Positions 1 through 10,898 of a stretch of 64,000 nucleotides of DNA are shown here, piece by piece. Location: NCBI RefSeq assembly GCF_958295425.1, contig NC_081150.1:9671001-9735000 (forward strand), read 5' to 3'. How positions within the stretch are numbered: the first letter of the stretch is position 1; every line of letters begins with the position of its first letter. The notes beneath the pieces are model-generated. The model did no database searches and was not told the DNA's origin. It was given only the letters and a program-made list of their open reading frames with translations. This stretch comes from Solea solea. Taxonomy: Eukaryota > Chordata > Actinopteri > Pleuronectiformes > Soleidae. The position numbers were made by a program, and so were the translations under genes.

Positions 1-739
1 ATGTTTATTGCAATAAATAAATATTGAGGATTGATGAGGCTGTATTCGCAGTAATGTTTTGACTGAGCACAAAGTCATATGGGTTCGTTTCCAGATGTCA
101 TCACTCACACAGTTCTGCAACCTTCTGGCACACTGGAAGTGTTGCAAGTCAAGACTGTAAAACCAGAAAGTGTAACATCACATACAATTTATGAGAGCAT
201 AATGAAAATCCATCTGCCTTGTTTCCTGCCTTGAGTGTGATTCTGAGCACATCTGCTTAGTCAGACACCGTATGGTTTCGCTGTTCATTCACTCAGCGCC
301 GAGCTGTGGTTTGTGGTAAAAAAAAAAAAAAATGCCCCTGTTACTTTGTTTCACTTTTTCTTGATGATGAAATACAGTACATCTTTTATATCGAGGTGAA
401 AAGAGAACAGATCTGAAGGATTAAAAATTTGAGTTTTTTGAGATTTTGAATCGCCTCCAAACGGATTATCTGAAAGAATTTCTTTGAATTTAAAAAAAAC
501 GTGTCAATAACTGAGATCTGCACATTTCAATGTACTGTCGCTGCCATTTATGTGGCACTATTTACACTGTAAAACCATTCAGATATGCAGTAAACAAAGA
601 TGGGGAGGAAAAAAAGACGTGAACGGGGTCCAATTTGTGAAAAAAAAGTCCAAAGGTGGTCGTGACCTATTGCTGATGGTTGAGAAAGTCTGTGTGAATC
701 AGTGTGAAAGCAGAGGTGACCCGGAAGTTTAGCAGAAAA
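1..739. other. Downstream flank of scml4, no gene seen
   Basis: No coding exon is recognised. On the minus strand this is the 3' side of scml4, so part of it is probably 3' UTR; I could not fix a unique poly(A) site. There is a short A run near 320-334. The stretch is otherwise unremarkable AT-rich DNA. Confidence 0.4.
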
Positions 740-3610
740 TCACAACCGATTCTGTTTGAGCCTGTCGATGTGGTAACAGAGTTTGAGCGCGGGGCCCAGC
801 TTCAGCCCCAGGTACTTCATCATCATCTCACTTTTCAGCAGCAGCAGAGCGTCTCCGTCTATCTCCTGAAGCACATCACAGAGCCACGGTTACATGGACA
901 GTACACCATTATTATATTATGAATATCACATGGTGCATGGGATGTGCAAATCTATCCTAATACAGTTTGTTTGCCAGATCAGTTAAAGGCCAGTAGGACT
1001 GAGCAATTTAAGAAAAACATCAAGTGAAGACTGTGAAGGATAAAAGCCACAAATTACCACATGACACTATCACAACATTAGCTGCTCAATAGTATGTTCT
1101 ATGGCTAAATGAGAATGTAAAGATTTGCAGTTTCCACCATCTATGCAGACAGGGGAAGTAATGAATTACATTGGTGATGATGGTTTGGTTTCATGCAGAG
1201 GAGAGATAGTGATTATGTTAGACAAAGGATGTTGAACATGGAGCTGCCGGGCAGGAGGAAACATTAAGACCACAGAGGTTCATGAATGTTGTGGAGGAGG
1301 ACATGAGGACATGTTAGTGTAACAGAAGAGGACACAAGGGAGCAGACAAGACGGCGGTACATGATCTGCTGTGGCGACCCCTGAAGGGAGAAGCCGAAAG
1401 TCCAGCAAGTCAGTCAAAAATAGAATCATTCACTTGTTCAGCCCTTCAGTGTAGTAGTCTGGACTCACATGTTTCCTGAAGACTTCAGCGTGAGGTCCTA
1501 GTGCTTGAGGGTCAGCGTCTTTGATGAACCAAACCACCTCCTCCACACTCCAGTTAGATGGGTCCTTACCAGCAGGACGTTTGCACTCTCCAGAGTCTGG
1601 CATTGGACTGTAGCCTGTGAATGTGTATGAGTAAATACTGAGTCCCACATCTGTTTATAATGAAATACATTAGCACGACTGTGTTCCACTCATGCAAATA
1701 AAGAGAACAGAGCAAAGAAGAAAGCAGAGGCAGATGGATGGATGTCGGCTCTTCCTATCATTGTGAAGTAGAATTCACCAAGCGTTGGATTGTTCACCCA
1801 CTAATAGGGAACGTGAGCTGGGTTTCGTGAGACAGGTTAGTTTTACCCTACTGATGATGTGTTGTTGCAATAGTAATCTTGCATCATTAATTGATTCGAT
1901 AAATAAAGAAAACACAACAAAAGTTGTTTTATATCGCTATCTTCTTTCTTTTTTTAAGTTATACATCAAATTGTTCTCAGGAACTTGTAAAATGCTGAAA
2001 TAACTTAATGTAAAGGTTTTTTTGTTTTTTTTTGATGACTTGTTTCATGTATTTAAAGCGACGCACTGTGGGATATCATCCTTCAAACAATGTCCCCAAG
2101 ATTATTTTGATGGTACAGCAACTCATACAAAGCTTGTTAAAGCCTGAGCAACGTCTGGTTTCAAGTCCGGGCCATGAAGAGAACTACAGTGTTCTACTTT
2201 GGACGACATACGTCATACGTGAGCTTGCTGTGTTATTGGAGTTATCTCATCCATAAATCAAAGTACAGACAATGCAAGCTATGCAAACTCTAAACCGTAA
2301 CCCTAATTTATTGGAGAAAAACCAGTGCAGACAACGAAATGTAGACTGGAGAAACAGACCATAAGTGTGTCATTTTGTTTGCTCTGACTTCTAAAGATTA
2401 AAAATGTTCATTCCTAATAAAGGGATCGAACGTGTAGCAATCTTTTTCAGGGGTTTCCCCCACACACAGCCTCACCATTTCTGTTTGTATCCTGGAAGCT
2501 GCCTGGGCATGACAATTGTCTGCACAAGCCCATTGGAGTGGAGCACCTGCTGCCACGGTAACCATACGAGCGCTTTGCTGGGTACTGTGACACCATGAGG
2601 TTAAACCCGGAGTCACTGGGGTCCACGGCGTATCTCTTGGACTCCACCGGTGGGTCACATAAGAAGTCGTCAGGCACTGGTGTCTCTGCTGAAGAAGCAG
2701 AAACAACGACAACAACAGGAAGTGACATATTTCCAGAGAGAGGTCAAAGGTTTCACACATTTACTCTAATACTAATTACTAACTTTTCTTGAAGGTTTAT
2801 GTTTGTCCTAAATTTGAACAAATGAAAGTGGTTGTAAATGTGTGATCGAACACCTGCAGCGCGAGGTATTTTCAGACTACCTGATATTTTTAATTAACAT
2901 ATAGTTTGTGCACTTTAGACAGAATATGCACTCTGCACTTTGGGAATGAGTGTGAGTATTGTTATTATTGTTGTCCTACCCTGTGTGTGTGTGTGTGTGT
3001 GCGTGTAGCGATATGACAACGATCGTGATTTCATTTGATCCGTTAGGATTTCATTCCATTTGATGTGGTCTGGTATGATGATTTGATTTTTGAAGCTGTG
3101 AACATGTGTCTGAATGTTGTTTTCATTTGCATTCGTCTGCAGACTTAGCCAAACAGTGATGAACTAACTACTCTTATAGGAAAGATAATGTTAAACCTCC
3201 CCTGAGTCTGTTACTGTGAGGAAATGAAACAGCTGAGCAGTAAATCAGTAAATCCTGTGAATCTGCTCTGAGCCGTTATGAGTTTACCTGTGATGACAGA
3301 GCTTAAAGATGGAGATAACTACACTGGGTTAACTCTGAATCATTTTAACTTTATAACTACACGGGTTTGAAAAGGTCCTTTTCATCTGTACATCCAAACA
3401 TCCTTTACGTCTCCACCCCTGACCCTTTTTTTGGGGGTCCCTGTTCAAAAAGAGGGTCAGGGATGAAGAGGATAAAATACAGCATGTACATATAATTATA
3501 TAATAAGATAAAGACAAAAATACAGAGACTAGTGTTGAAATACCCGAAAAGAAAATGGCGAATCTGTCTCGTGGTGCCGCAGAGAGTAAACCGGTCTGTG
3601 TTTGCACACA

Positions 3611-3683
<73 letters not shown>

Positions 3684-4161
3684 CATGCTTTGCTTCTGTT
3701 TACAGTGTGACATTACAGTGAGGCCAAACTGCTGGTCCCTGACACATTAGATTCCTATTCCCAACTCAAATACACTGAAGGCAATCTTTAAATATTTGCT
3801 TATTCAGAGTAGAATAGATCAAGTCAGGAAACTGATAGGGAAAAAAAGAAAATGTCTGACTTTCTCCACAGACAAAGCAGAAGAGGGAGGCTAAGCGAGT
3901 GAAGACTATGTTTGAGAATGTGTCTTTCTCATAGACACTACTGGGCTGTTTTTGATTTAACAAGCACACAAACACAGGAGTCAGTGTTTTCTGATACCAT
4001 CTAAAAAGCATAACCCCCCCCCCCCCCCCCCTCACAGACAACAAGTGACTAGTTAGGGAGCAAAGAACAAAGACACCGCGCTGACGTGTGTGCAAACAGA
4101 GGCATGTATTCAGTGCTGAAGTAAAGTAAAAAAAAAAAAGAAGAGAAGATGCAAAAGCAGA

Positions 4162-4192
<31 letters not shown>

Positions 4193-5215
4193 GCACATGT
4201 CACACCGCAAAACACTCATCGAGCTGTGAGAGTCAAATACACCTTTTTAAAAGAAAAACAAACAAAAAAAACACCTTTCTACCTAATTAGACCTGATAAT
4301 TCTGGGTGCAGAAGTAACTTTATAACAGTCAAAATGACTGTGTGTTTTTTGTGTTTTTTGTGTTTTTTGTGTTACCTGTTAGGACCTGTGGTGTGGACGA
4401 CTGAGGGACGATTGCAGCGTCCTGTGGTACTGAGCCCATCTCAGGCTCTGGAGTGCTGCTGGGAGAAGAGTTGGCCAGTGGGGACATGACCATCCTGGGC
4501 TTCAGCTGCACACACACACACACACACACACACAAACTTGTTTTTCTATCTCTATGAGGAGACATAATGCACTATCACAACTAAATACCCAGCCCTGAGC
4601 CTAAAACCAGGCTGAAAAGGCCCTTAAACCTCGTTGATAGAACATGTGAATTATAGAAAGTAAACACGATATCTCTCTTGTCCACTGGAGAAATGATCAG
4701 CAGTGTTTTTTGGTGACAGAGGCTCCAGACTGGAGCTTAAAGCGTAACGTGTGTAATAATTAGTGATATTCAAATGGTGAGAGAGCAGAGTCTCTGTTTC
4801 CCAAGCACGTCAGGGAATTACGGCCTTCGCATACCAGTGATGATGTTCTTCTTCTTTATTTGCATAATAAGCTTCTGTTTCAAATAGAAAAACATAATCA
4901 CACTCTGGCTGGTTTGGATGCTCTGGCTTCTGCTAAAAGATGGTGCCTAAATAAAGCTTTATTCTAAAGGCTAAAATATCCCATTACTATGTGAAAATAA
5001 AGTGACGGCTGACTGACCTTGAAGCCAGGTTTCCTGCCTCTCTTTTTGGGGACCTTGTGGGACGACAGAGGCTCTATGTAGTGACCCTGGAACTCCAGCT
5101 TACGGATGGGTGGCCGTCCTCTCTTTCTGCCAGGCACTTTACCCTGGGGCCCCATCATAAACTGTGGGCCAGGAGCGGCAGTCTGCATCTCGGCGCTGCC
5201 AGACAGGGCGCTCAT
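740..5215 (-). CDS. scml4: Scml4: Scm-like polycomb-group protein, SLED exons apparently absent
   Basis: Nuclear polycomb-related protein; vertebrate SCML4 normally has AT-hook-like basic motifs, a SLED domain and a C-terminal SAM domain. Five exons join in frame: 5018-5215, 4376-4505, 2476-2685, 1469-1614 and 740-865, giving 269 aa. Two basic AT-hook-like motifs are visible (PGRKRGRPP at residues 28-36, PKKRGRKPG at 56-64). The next exon ([16 protein letters not shown]) matches the human linker. The SAM domain occupies about residues 198-263 ([20 protein letters not shown], then [14 protein letters not shown]) and ends LKQNRL-stop. The human protein is about 414 aa; the deficit matches the SLED domain, which I cannot find between 2686 and 4375. 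The start is the first ATG in an exon whose acceptor is at 5221; further 5' exons are possible. Identity is firm; the missing domain is the oddity. Confidence 0.85.
866..1468 (-). other. scml4: scml4 last intron
   Basis: Intron between the two SAM-domain exons. Its donor reads GTGAGT next to 1469 and its acceptor TTCAG next to 865. It contains the RTE-type LINE tail described separately. Confidence 0.75.
1218..1410 (+). mobile_element. RTE-type LINE 3' end fragment
   Basis: The stretch reads like the 3' end of a common fish RTE-type LINE. It has a gag-like purine run (GGAGCTGCCGGGCAGGAGGA, then GGAGGACATGAGGACA) and closes with the typical terminal motif CTGCTGTGGCGACCCCTGAA followed by GGGAGAAGCCGAAAG. 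The same closing motif ends many tRNA-SINEs in fish, and the SINE at 46.1 kb carries a version of it. The fragment is short and degenerate. Recognition is from memory of these families, not from a search. Confidence 0.6.
1615..2475 (-). other. scml4: scml4 intron, no gene seen
   Basis: Intron between exons 2476-2685 and 1469-1614. The donor next to 2476 is GTGAGG and the phase-1 junction gives N-G-Y-S-P. Nothing but AT-rich DNA is recognised in it. Confidence 0.6.
2686..4375 (-). other. scml4: scml4 intron where the SLED-domain exons would be expected
   Basis: This 1.7 kb holds a long (GT)n tract at 3613-3680, a poly-C run near 4015-4031 and a (GA)n stretch near 4162-4190. I read both strands for SLED-domain coding sequence (the family usually begins with a short hydrophobic strand such as VCLYIN) and found none. 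The flanking exons are phase-compatible (phase 1 to phase 1) without it. Confidence 0.6.
3613..3680. repeat. (GT)n microsatellite in scml4 intron
   Basis: Uninterrupted GT dinucleotide repeat of about 34 units, embedded in non-coding DNA. Confidence 0.95.
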
Positions 5216-5497
5216 CAGACCTGACGGAGACCAAAGAATATGATGATGAAAACCAAAAGTAACAGGAAGTGGCAGCTTTCAACCGTGCGCGTCACTGCCT
5301 CAGCACCGAAGTGGAGCGGAAGCTTTAGATGTATATGTGAGACCACTCCCTACACACACACACACACACACACACAGCGAGAGAGAGCTAAACTATAGGA
5401 AATAGAAAAAAAAAAGCCACAGAGAGCTTTGAAGACTGCTACACCCCTCCCCCTCTCCAGCTGCAAAGATTGAAATAAATATCATTACTGCAAAGAA

Positions 5498-5502
<5 letters not shown>

Positions 5503-5544
<42 letters not shown>

Positions 5545-5573
5545 GGGAACACACACACACACACACACACACA
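5503..5573. repeat. (GACA)n followed by (CA)n
   Basis: Compound microsatellite: about 11 GACA units, then about 13 CA units. Confidence 0.95.
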
Positions 5574-6157
5574 ACCTCATCTAGTGCACAGTTCTCAATC
5601 TTAACTTTGACCACAGTCTTGCATATGAGGTGCTGCCTCTTTAGGACCAGGTTTTGGACCTTATCTACTGGACCTGAAAAAGTCAGTGTCACTACTAGAA
5701 AAGGTCCTAAAAAGGTAACACACACACGCACCATCACTGTGCAACACCACAGAAGTTGTTTTTGTTTTTGTTTATTGCAACAGATGATAATGATGGACTA
5801 ATTCAATGCCTTAGACCTATTACTATATGTTTGATGTTGCCTAAAAACTGTAACCAGCACAAACAAACAGGTTATAGAAAATTAAAAAAAATGATGCTCT
5901 TCCTCGATGACAAATACTGACAGAGGAGGAACAGGAACAGAGACAGAGACAGACTGAACACGTGAACATGTGGGATCCCTTCAAATCACACACACACACA
6001 CACACACACCCACACACACACACACGCATCATTCTCAGCATTGCCTACCCTGCACACAGCTGCTGTCTGCTGACGCTTCACTCCAGCAGCAGGTCTCCTG
6101 ATATTCCCCTGATGGATCTCCAGCCGTCTGTTCTCTACTGTTCTCTACTGTTCTGTG

Positions 6158-6194
<37 letters not shown>

Positions 6195-6206
6195 ACACTT
6201 TCACAA

Positions 6207-6250
<44 letters not shown>
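6158..6250. repeat. (CTG)n and (CT)n tracts
   Basis: About ten CTG/TGC triplets at 6158-6190, followed after 20 bases by about 20 CT units at 6211-6250. No gene is seen here, so the triplet tract is not evidently coding. Confidence 0.9.
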
Positions 6251-6253
<3 letters not shown>

Positions 6254-6409
6254 CCTCAATCTCCGACCACCTTCCTGTGAAACCACCCCCTCCTCCCCAA
6301 CCCCTCTTCACTATACCCCCCCCTCCCCTTTCCTCTGTGTCCCCTTTCAGTTGTCATAGCAACACGCTTCTAACATCCCATGGCAGCCTACAGACGTGCT
6401 GGGCTTAAA

Positions 6410-6440
<31 letters not shown>

Positions 6441-7145
6441 CTGCCATAAGCTACTTCTGGAGACAAACCAGTCAATTGGGGACAAAAGATGGTTAGAATA
6501 AAGAATAAAGGGTGAGGGTTACACATGTGGTTATGATAAGGGGAAATTAAGACATTTTTCTCTATACTAAGGGTAAATCTATATTAACCCTTTAATATAG
6601 ATTAATAGAGCATTTTGCCTGCTTTTTTCCATTAAAGCGTAGAGTATACACAGAGGCTATAAGAATGTCTTATATCCCTTTTTTCAGCACAACCTATAGG
6701 CAATCTGACGAAAAAGATTTTTTAAATCAGATTGAATTTGTGAAATTTAGAAATACGTCACAGTTCAAAGACCGCTTCGTTTTTAGGAAGAAAAAGAAAA
6801 GAAAAACGGTCTATTTTGTGACTTCTGCACAATTATTGCTACTTTATATTATATCACTACTAAAAATGCGATATAAAATGACTCAACAAAAATGCATTTT
6901 TTTAAAGCCTGAATATGTGACACAAGGACATTTTGAGGGAAGTGAAAAAACATATTTTTAGCTGGTCCTCCCTTTCTGTGGCACCTTAAAAGGGTATTAA
7001 GACTTTATGGGTTAGAATGAGAATAAGGTTCAGGCCAGGGTAAGGATAAGGGTTGGGGTTTGTCATTTAAGTTGTGATGGGTAAGGTTATAGGATATGGG
7101 GCTTGGGAGTGTCTACGAGTGTCCTCACAAAGATAGCCGTGCAGA

Positions 7146-7211
<66 letters not shown>

Positions 7212-7369
7212 TGTCATGTAATTACAGTTGCTGCAGCTCAGGATTTTTCTTGTCTGAAAAAAAAAAGCTCACTCAGAGGAATGATGGGGGATTCAAGCTG
7301 TGCCATGTTTGCACTCTGAGCACTGGGGGTCTACAAACTGTAATCTTCACTGAAATTATCTCTGAAGAA

Positions 7370-7371
<2 letters not shown>

Positions 7372-7439
<68 letters not shown>
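7372..7439. repeat. (TA)n tract, left part of a split microsatellite
   Basis: About 34 TA units directly abut the hAT-type element at 7445. Another TA-rich tract resumes at 7965-8035 on its other side, suggesting that the element inserted into a TA microsatellite. Confidence 0.85.
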
Positions 7440-7443
<4 letters not shown>

Positions 7444-7444
7444 A

Positions 7445-7957
7445 CAGAGGTGGAATGTAATGAATTACATTTAATCGCGTTACTGTAACTGAGTGGGGTT
7501 TTTGTGTCCTTATGTTTACTTAAGTATGTAATTAAATACTTCAGTATGTTTAAAATAACAGCCATTACTGAGTAATAAAATAAAATAAAATAAAATAAAA
7601 TAAAATAAAATAAAATAAAATAAAATAAAATAAAATAAAATAAAATAAAATAAAATAAAATAAAATAATGTGGACAGGTGACTGGTGAAATGGCACTAGT
7701 TAAGGTCCCTGAGTGACATGTGTGACCTTTGACCCATTTTGACTGATACATTATGTCATTACATGTTTTATTTTGTCGGCACTTTAACTTGTAAGGGTTT
7801 GCCTTCAATTAAAAACAATTCATGTGAGACTAATTGTGTCCCCTTGTCCTTTTCTGCACGACACAAGAAAGAACCCCAACCTTGTTATTAAAGTAGCTAA
7901 GTTACGCTGTGTAATTTTAAATACGCTACTTTTTTGAGTATTTTAGTACTCTTTCAC

Positions 7958-7962
<5 letters not shown>
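7445..7962. mobile_element. Non-autonomous hAT-type element with internal (TAAAA)n
   Basis: The ends are inverted repeats: CAGAGGTGGAATGTAATG at the left and CTCTTTCACCTCTG at the right, a pattern widespread in teleost hAT MITEs. The flanks are TATGTATA and TGTATATA, near-identical 8-mers within a TA microsatellite, as expected of an 8-bp target duplication blurred by slippage. No transposase frame is present. An internal pentanucleotide tract (TAAAA, about 18 units, 7576-7667) inflates the copy. Confidence 0.75.
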
Positions 7963-7995
<33 letters not shown>

Positions 7996-9000
7996 ATATA
8001 TATATGTATATATATATATATATGTGTATATATAAAACCAAAGGTACTGTACCTTAGGTAGAGGCCTTTCGGGAAAAGCTAATTTTTATGTGACTTCCTC
8101 TGTGTCGGCTCATGTATGTGTTTTTATGTCTGATAATGAAACACGCGAAAAGAGAAGACGACCCAGCCGAGGGTGGGTCTCTGTGTGGCTTATCTGCTCT
8201 TAAAAGCTACAACTGAAGAACAACTCAGCCTTTGCCCCTCGCCACCACTTATCGATTAGTTACGCTCAGGTTGCCATGCCGATTTCCATTTAGACGCCGT
8301 GTTTGTGGGGCTTGGACGCTCAATCAAAATCAGGTTAACCTTTCAGAGAGAGGATCAAAGGGCCCCGGTGCCCTCACCTCCACGCAGCACCGCTGAGAGC
8401 ACGTGCAGAGATTTGTAAGGGGGTTGGCTTTAAGGAAAACACTGAATATGATGTCAATATGAAAATGTTTGTGTGTGTGTGTGTGTGTGTGTTTTTTTCT
8501 TCACTTTGATTTTTCAGTTTAAAGACAGAGACAGCTAAAAGTAGCAGATTCCAATTAACCTCTGTACTTTCTGTTCATTTTCATTTGAAGGCCCACATTG
8601 GCGCTGTGTCCTGTTCTGAAAGGCTCTTTTCATTTTGGCCAAAGGTTTTATTTTTTATTTTCTACTTGTTTGCAGAAAAATTCTATTGAATGTATTTGTG
8701 TTATTATCATTATTAGCAGGGACATGTATTATTATTAAAAGTCAGACTGACTTATTGACACGTGCATCAAATTTGGAAGTGTGACTTTTTGGGTTATTCC
8801 TCAAGCAATATATATCAGTCAAATGTGGTTAAGTAAGAAAAGAAGAACACGTTTATAAATACTATAAATACTACTTGGGCACACCAGTTACTGTGATTGA
8901 ATCAAACTGTGACAAAAGCATATTGTCCCGGCCCTAGATATGACACAGCGCGACCACCGTCACGCGGTTAATTGGCAGTTACTGTGATGCCCTGTCTGTA

Positions 9001-9002
<2 letters not shown>

Positions 9003-9058
<56 letters not shown>

Positions 9059-9064
9059 TGTGTG
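9003..9064. repeat. (GT)n microsatellite
   Basis: Nearly perfect GT repeat, about 30 units, one interruption near its end. Confidence 0.95.
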
Positions 9065-9687
9065 TAACCCCATAAATCATAAAAGTAATTACACAGTGAG
9101 ATTAATCCAGATGTCCCTCCTCAATCAGTCCTGTCCTATTACACTGTTTCACATTACAGATGGAGACTGAGGGAGCAGATAATCATCTTTTACTTAAAAA
9201 GAACTGGGTGTGGGGGAGGGGATGTGGGGGGGCACCATTAACACTGACTAACGACATGAGGCAACTCCATTTTTTTTTTCTTTTCTTTATAGAGACAGGG
9301 GGGAAATCTTTGCACCACTGCACTACACCCTGTGCCTTTTGGACTGCAGCCTGATTTGTTTATAGCTAATTAAGCAATTAAGCGATCAGTGATCGACTCC
9401 TCCCCCATTTTATTGTTAAACTCGGGGACATAATCTCCCCGTATTGTTCCCCTTTTTGGACACCATGTGTGCAAAAAGCGTGTTTAAAATGCTGTGGGAG
9501 CGCAGTGTTATGATGCAACAATGATCAGCAATGATTAGCATAACTTAATTCAGTCGCCGCAGGCCACGGACTTTTAAATCTGTTTTCACTTATGCAAAAG
9601 GGGAAATTGCAATGGAGTCAGTTATGCTAATGCATCTGTGAAGTGCACACCTACACACATAAACAAAATGTCTTAACGTCGGCGTGC

Positions 9688-9722
<35 letters not shown>

Positions 9723-9779
9723 AATGCACACTTTGGTTTCCAAGGCTTCCAAAGACAATGCATTAACTTACATCGATTT

Positions 9780-10140
9780 CCTGGAGACTTACTTTACCCT
9801 TAACCTTAATTACAGAAGACATGGGGACTTAGGTCCCCACAACATAAGGAATACTAGGTACACACACACAGACAGCATTCTTAGTGAAGACACTCATACT
9901 CATAATACATTCTCTAGCCCCTAGACTAAATTTAACCTTCACAATTAAATGCCTTAACCCTTAACCCTTAACATAACCCTAACATAAACCTAATTCTAAT
10001 CCTTCCCCTCAAACCAGGTCCTAACTCTGAAAAAAGCCCTTTAAAGTTGTAAGGACCAGTTAAACGGTCTTCACTTTCCCATCATTTATACATTTTTGGT
10101 CCTCACAAAGACAGACATAGAGTAGAAACACACACACACG
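9780..10140. repeat. Degenerate CCTTAACCC-rich interspersed repeat with CA tract
   Basis: Runs of CTTAACCCTTAACCCTTAAC and similar degenerate telomere-like words lie between two CA tracts, with GGTCCTCACAAAGACAGACA near the right end. The same words occur near 4570-4640, 5630-5740 and 6960-7175, so this is a dispersed family rather than a telomere remnant. Confidence 0.6.
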
Positions 10141-10836
10141 CACACACATGAAGATGTATGCATAAAATAATCACATTTTAACTAGAAGCTACAGTATATG
10201 CCCTTTTCCTCTGGGTCTGGGTTTGGTGTGTGTGTGTGTGTGTGTGTGTTCTCTAATCAAAGTAACAATGAAACACACACCCCTGAATTTATTTACAGCT
10301 CAGGCAGAGTGTCACCATGGTAACAGACAGCGAAATCGGATTCGGCACCGAAGTCATGCAATAAGGTGGGAATAAATAAACACATAAACAGCAATGTGTG
10401 TATTAAACAGGCAGGCACACACACACACACACACACACACTCTGCCCCTCCTTATCTCCACTATACTGTTGATAACACAAAACACTCCCCACGAAATGGA
10501 AGGTGAGGAATATTGCTCTTTTCATCAGCTCTGTGTGGGGGGTTGGAAAAGGAAGAATTTGATAAATTCAAAATAAAAACTACAGACATATAGCATGCAC
10601 CTTTTACATTTTCAATTTAAATATACTACACACGTTTTTCTTGAATGTTATTTTCTTCTTCTTTTTTCTCCAACTAAAATTAAATTTAAAATGAAAGGTT
10701 TCGTTTAAATGTTAGCTTTCCAAATGTTTTGGTTTAGATTGCAGAGCCAAATTTAAACTCTAGCTGCATTGTCTTACATATAGGTCCATAGGCCATAGGA
10801 AGGAAGGAAAGGAGGGAGGGACTGAGGGTGGAAGAC

Positions 10837-10837
<1 letters not shown>

Positions 10838-10898
<61 letters not shown>
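10838..10898. repeat. (GAAA)n microsatellite
   Basis: About 15 perfect GAAA units following a degenerate purine-rich lead-in from 10797. Confidence 0.95.

Noticed and set aside
6158..6190. Coding CTG expansion
   Set aside because: The tract is inside a frame formed by low-complexity DNA with no gene on either strand.
7372..7808. Frame of 150 codons with repeated FILFY
   Set aside because: It is the complement of the TAAAA array and TA tract.
9940..10000. Internal telomeric repeat
   Set aside because: Words like CCTTAACCCTTAACC are degenerate and belong to a dispersed repeat, not to (TTAGGG)n.
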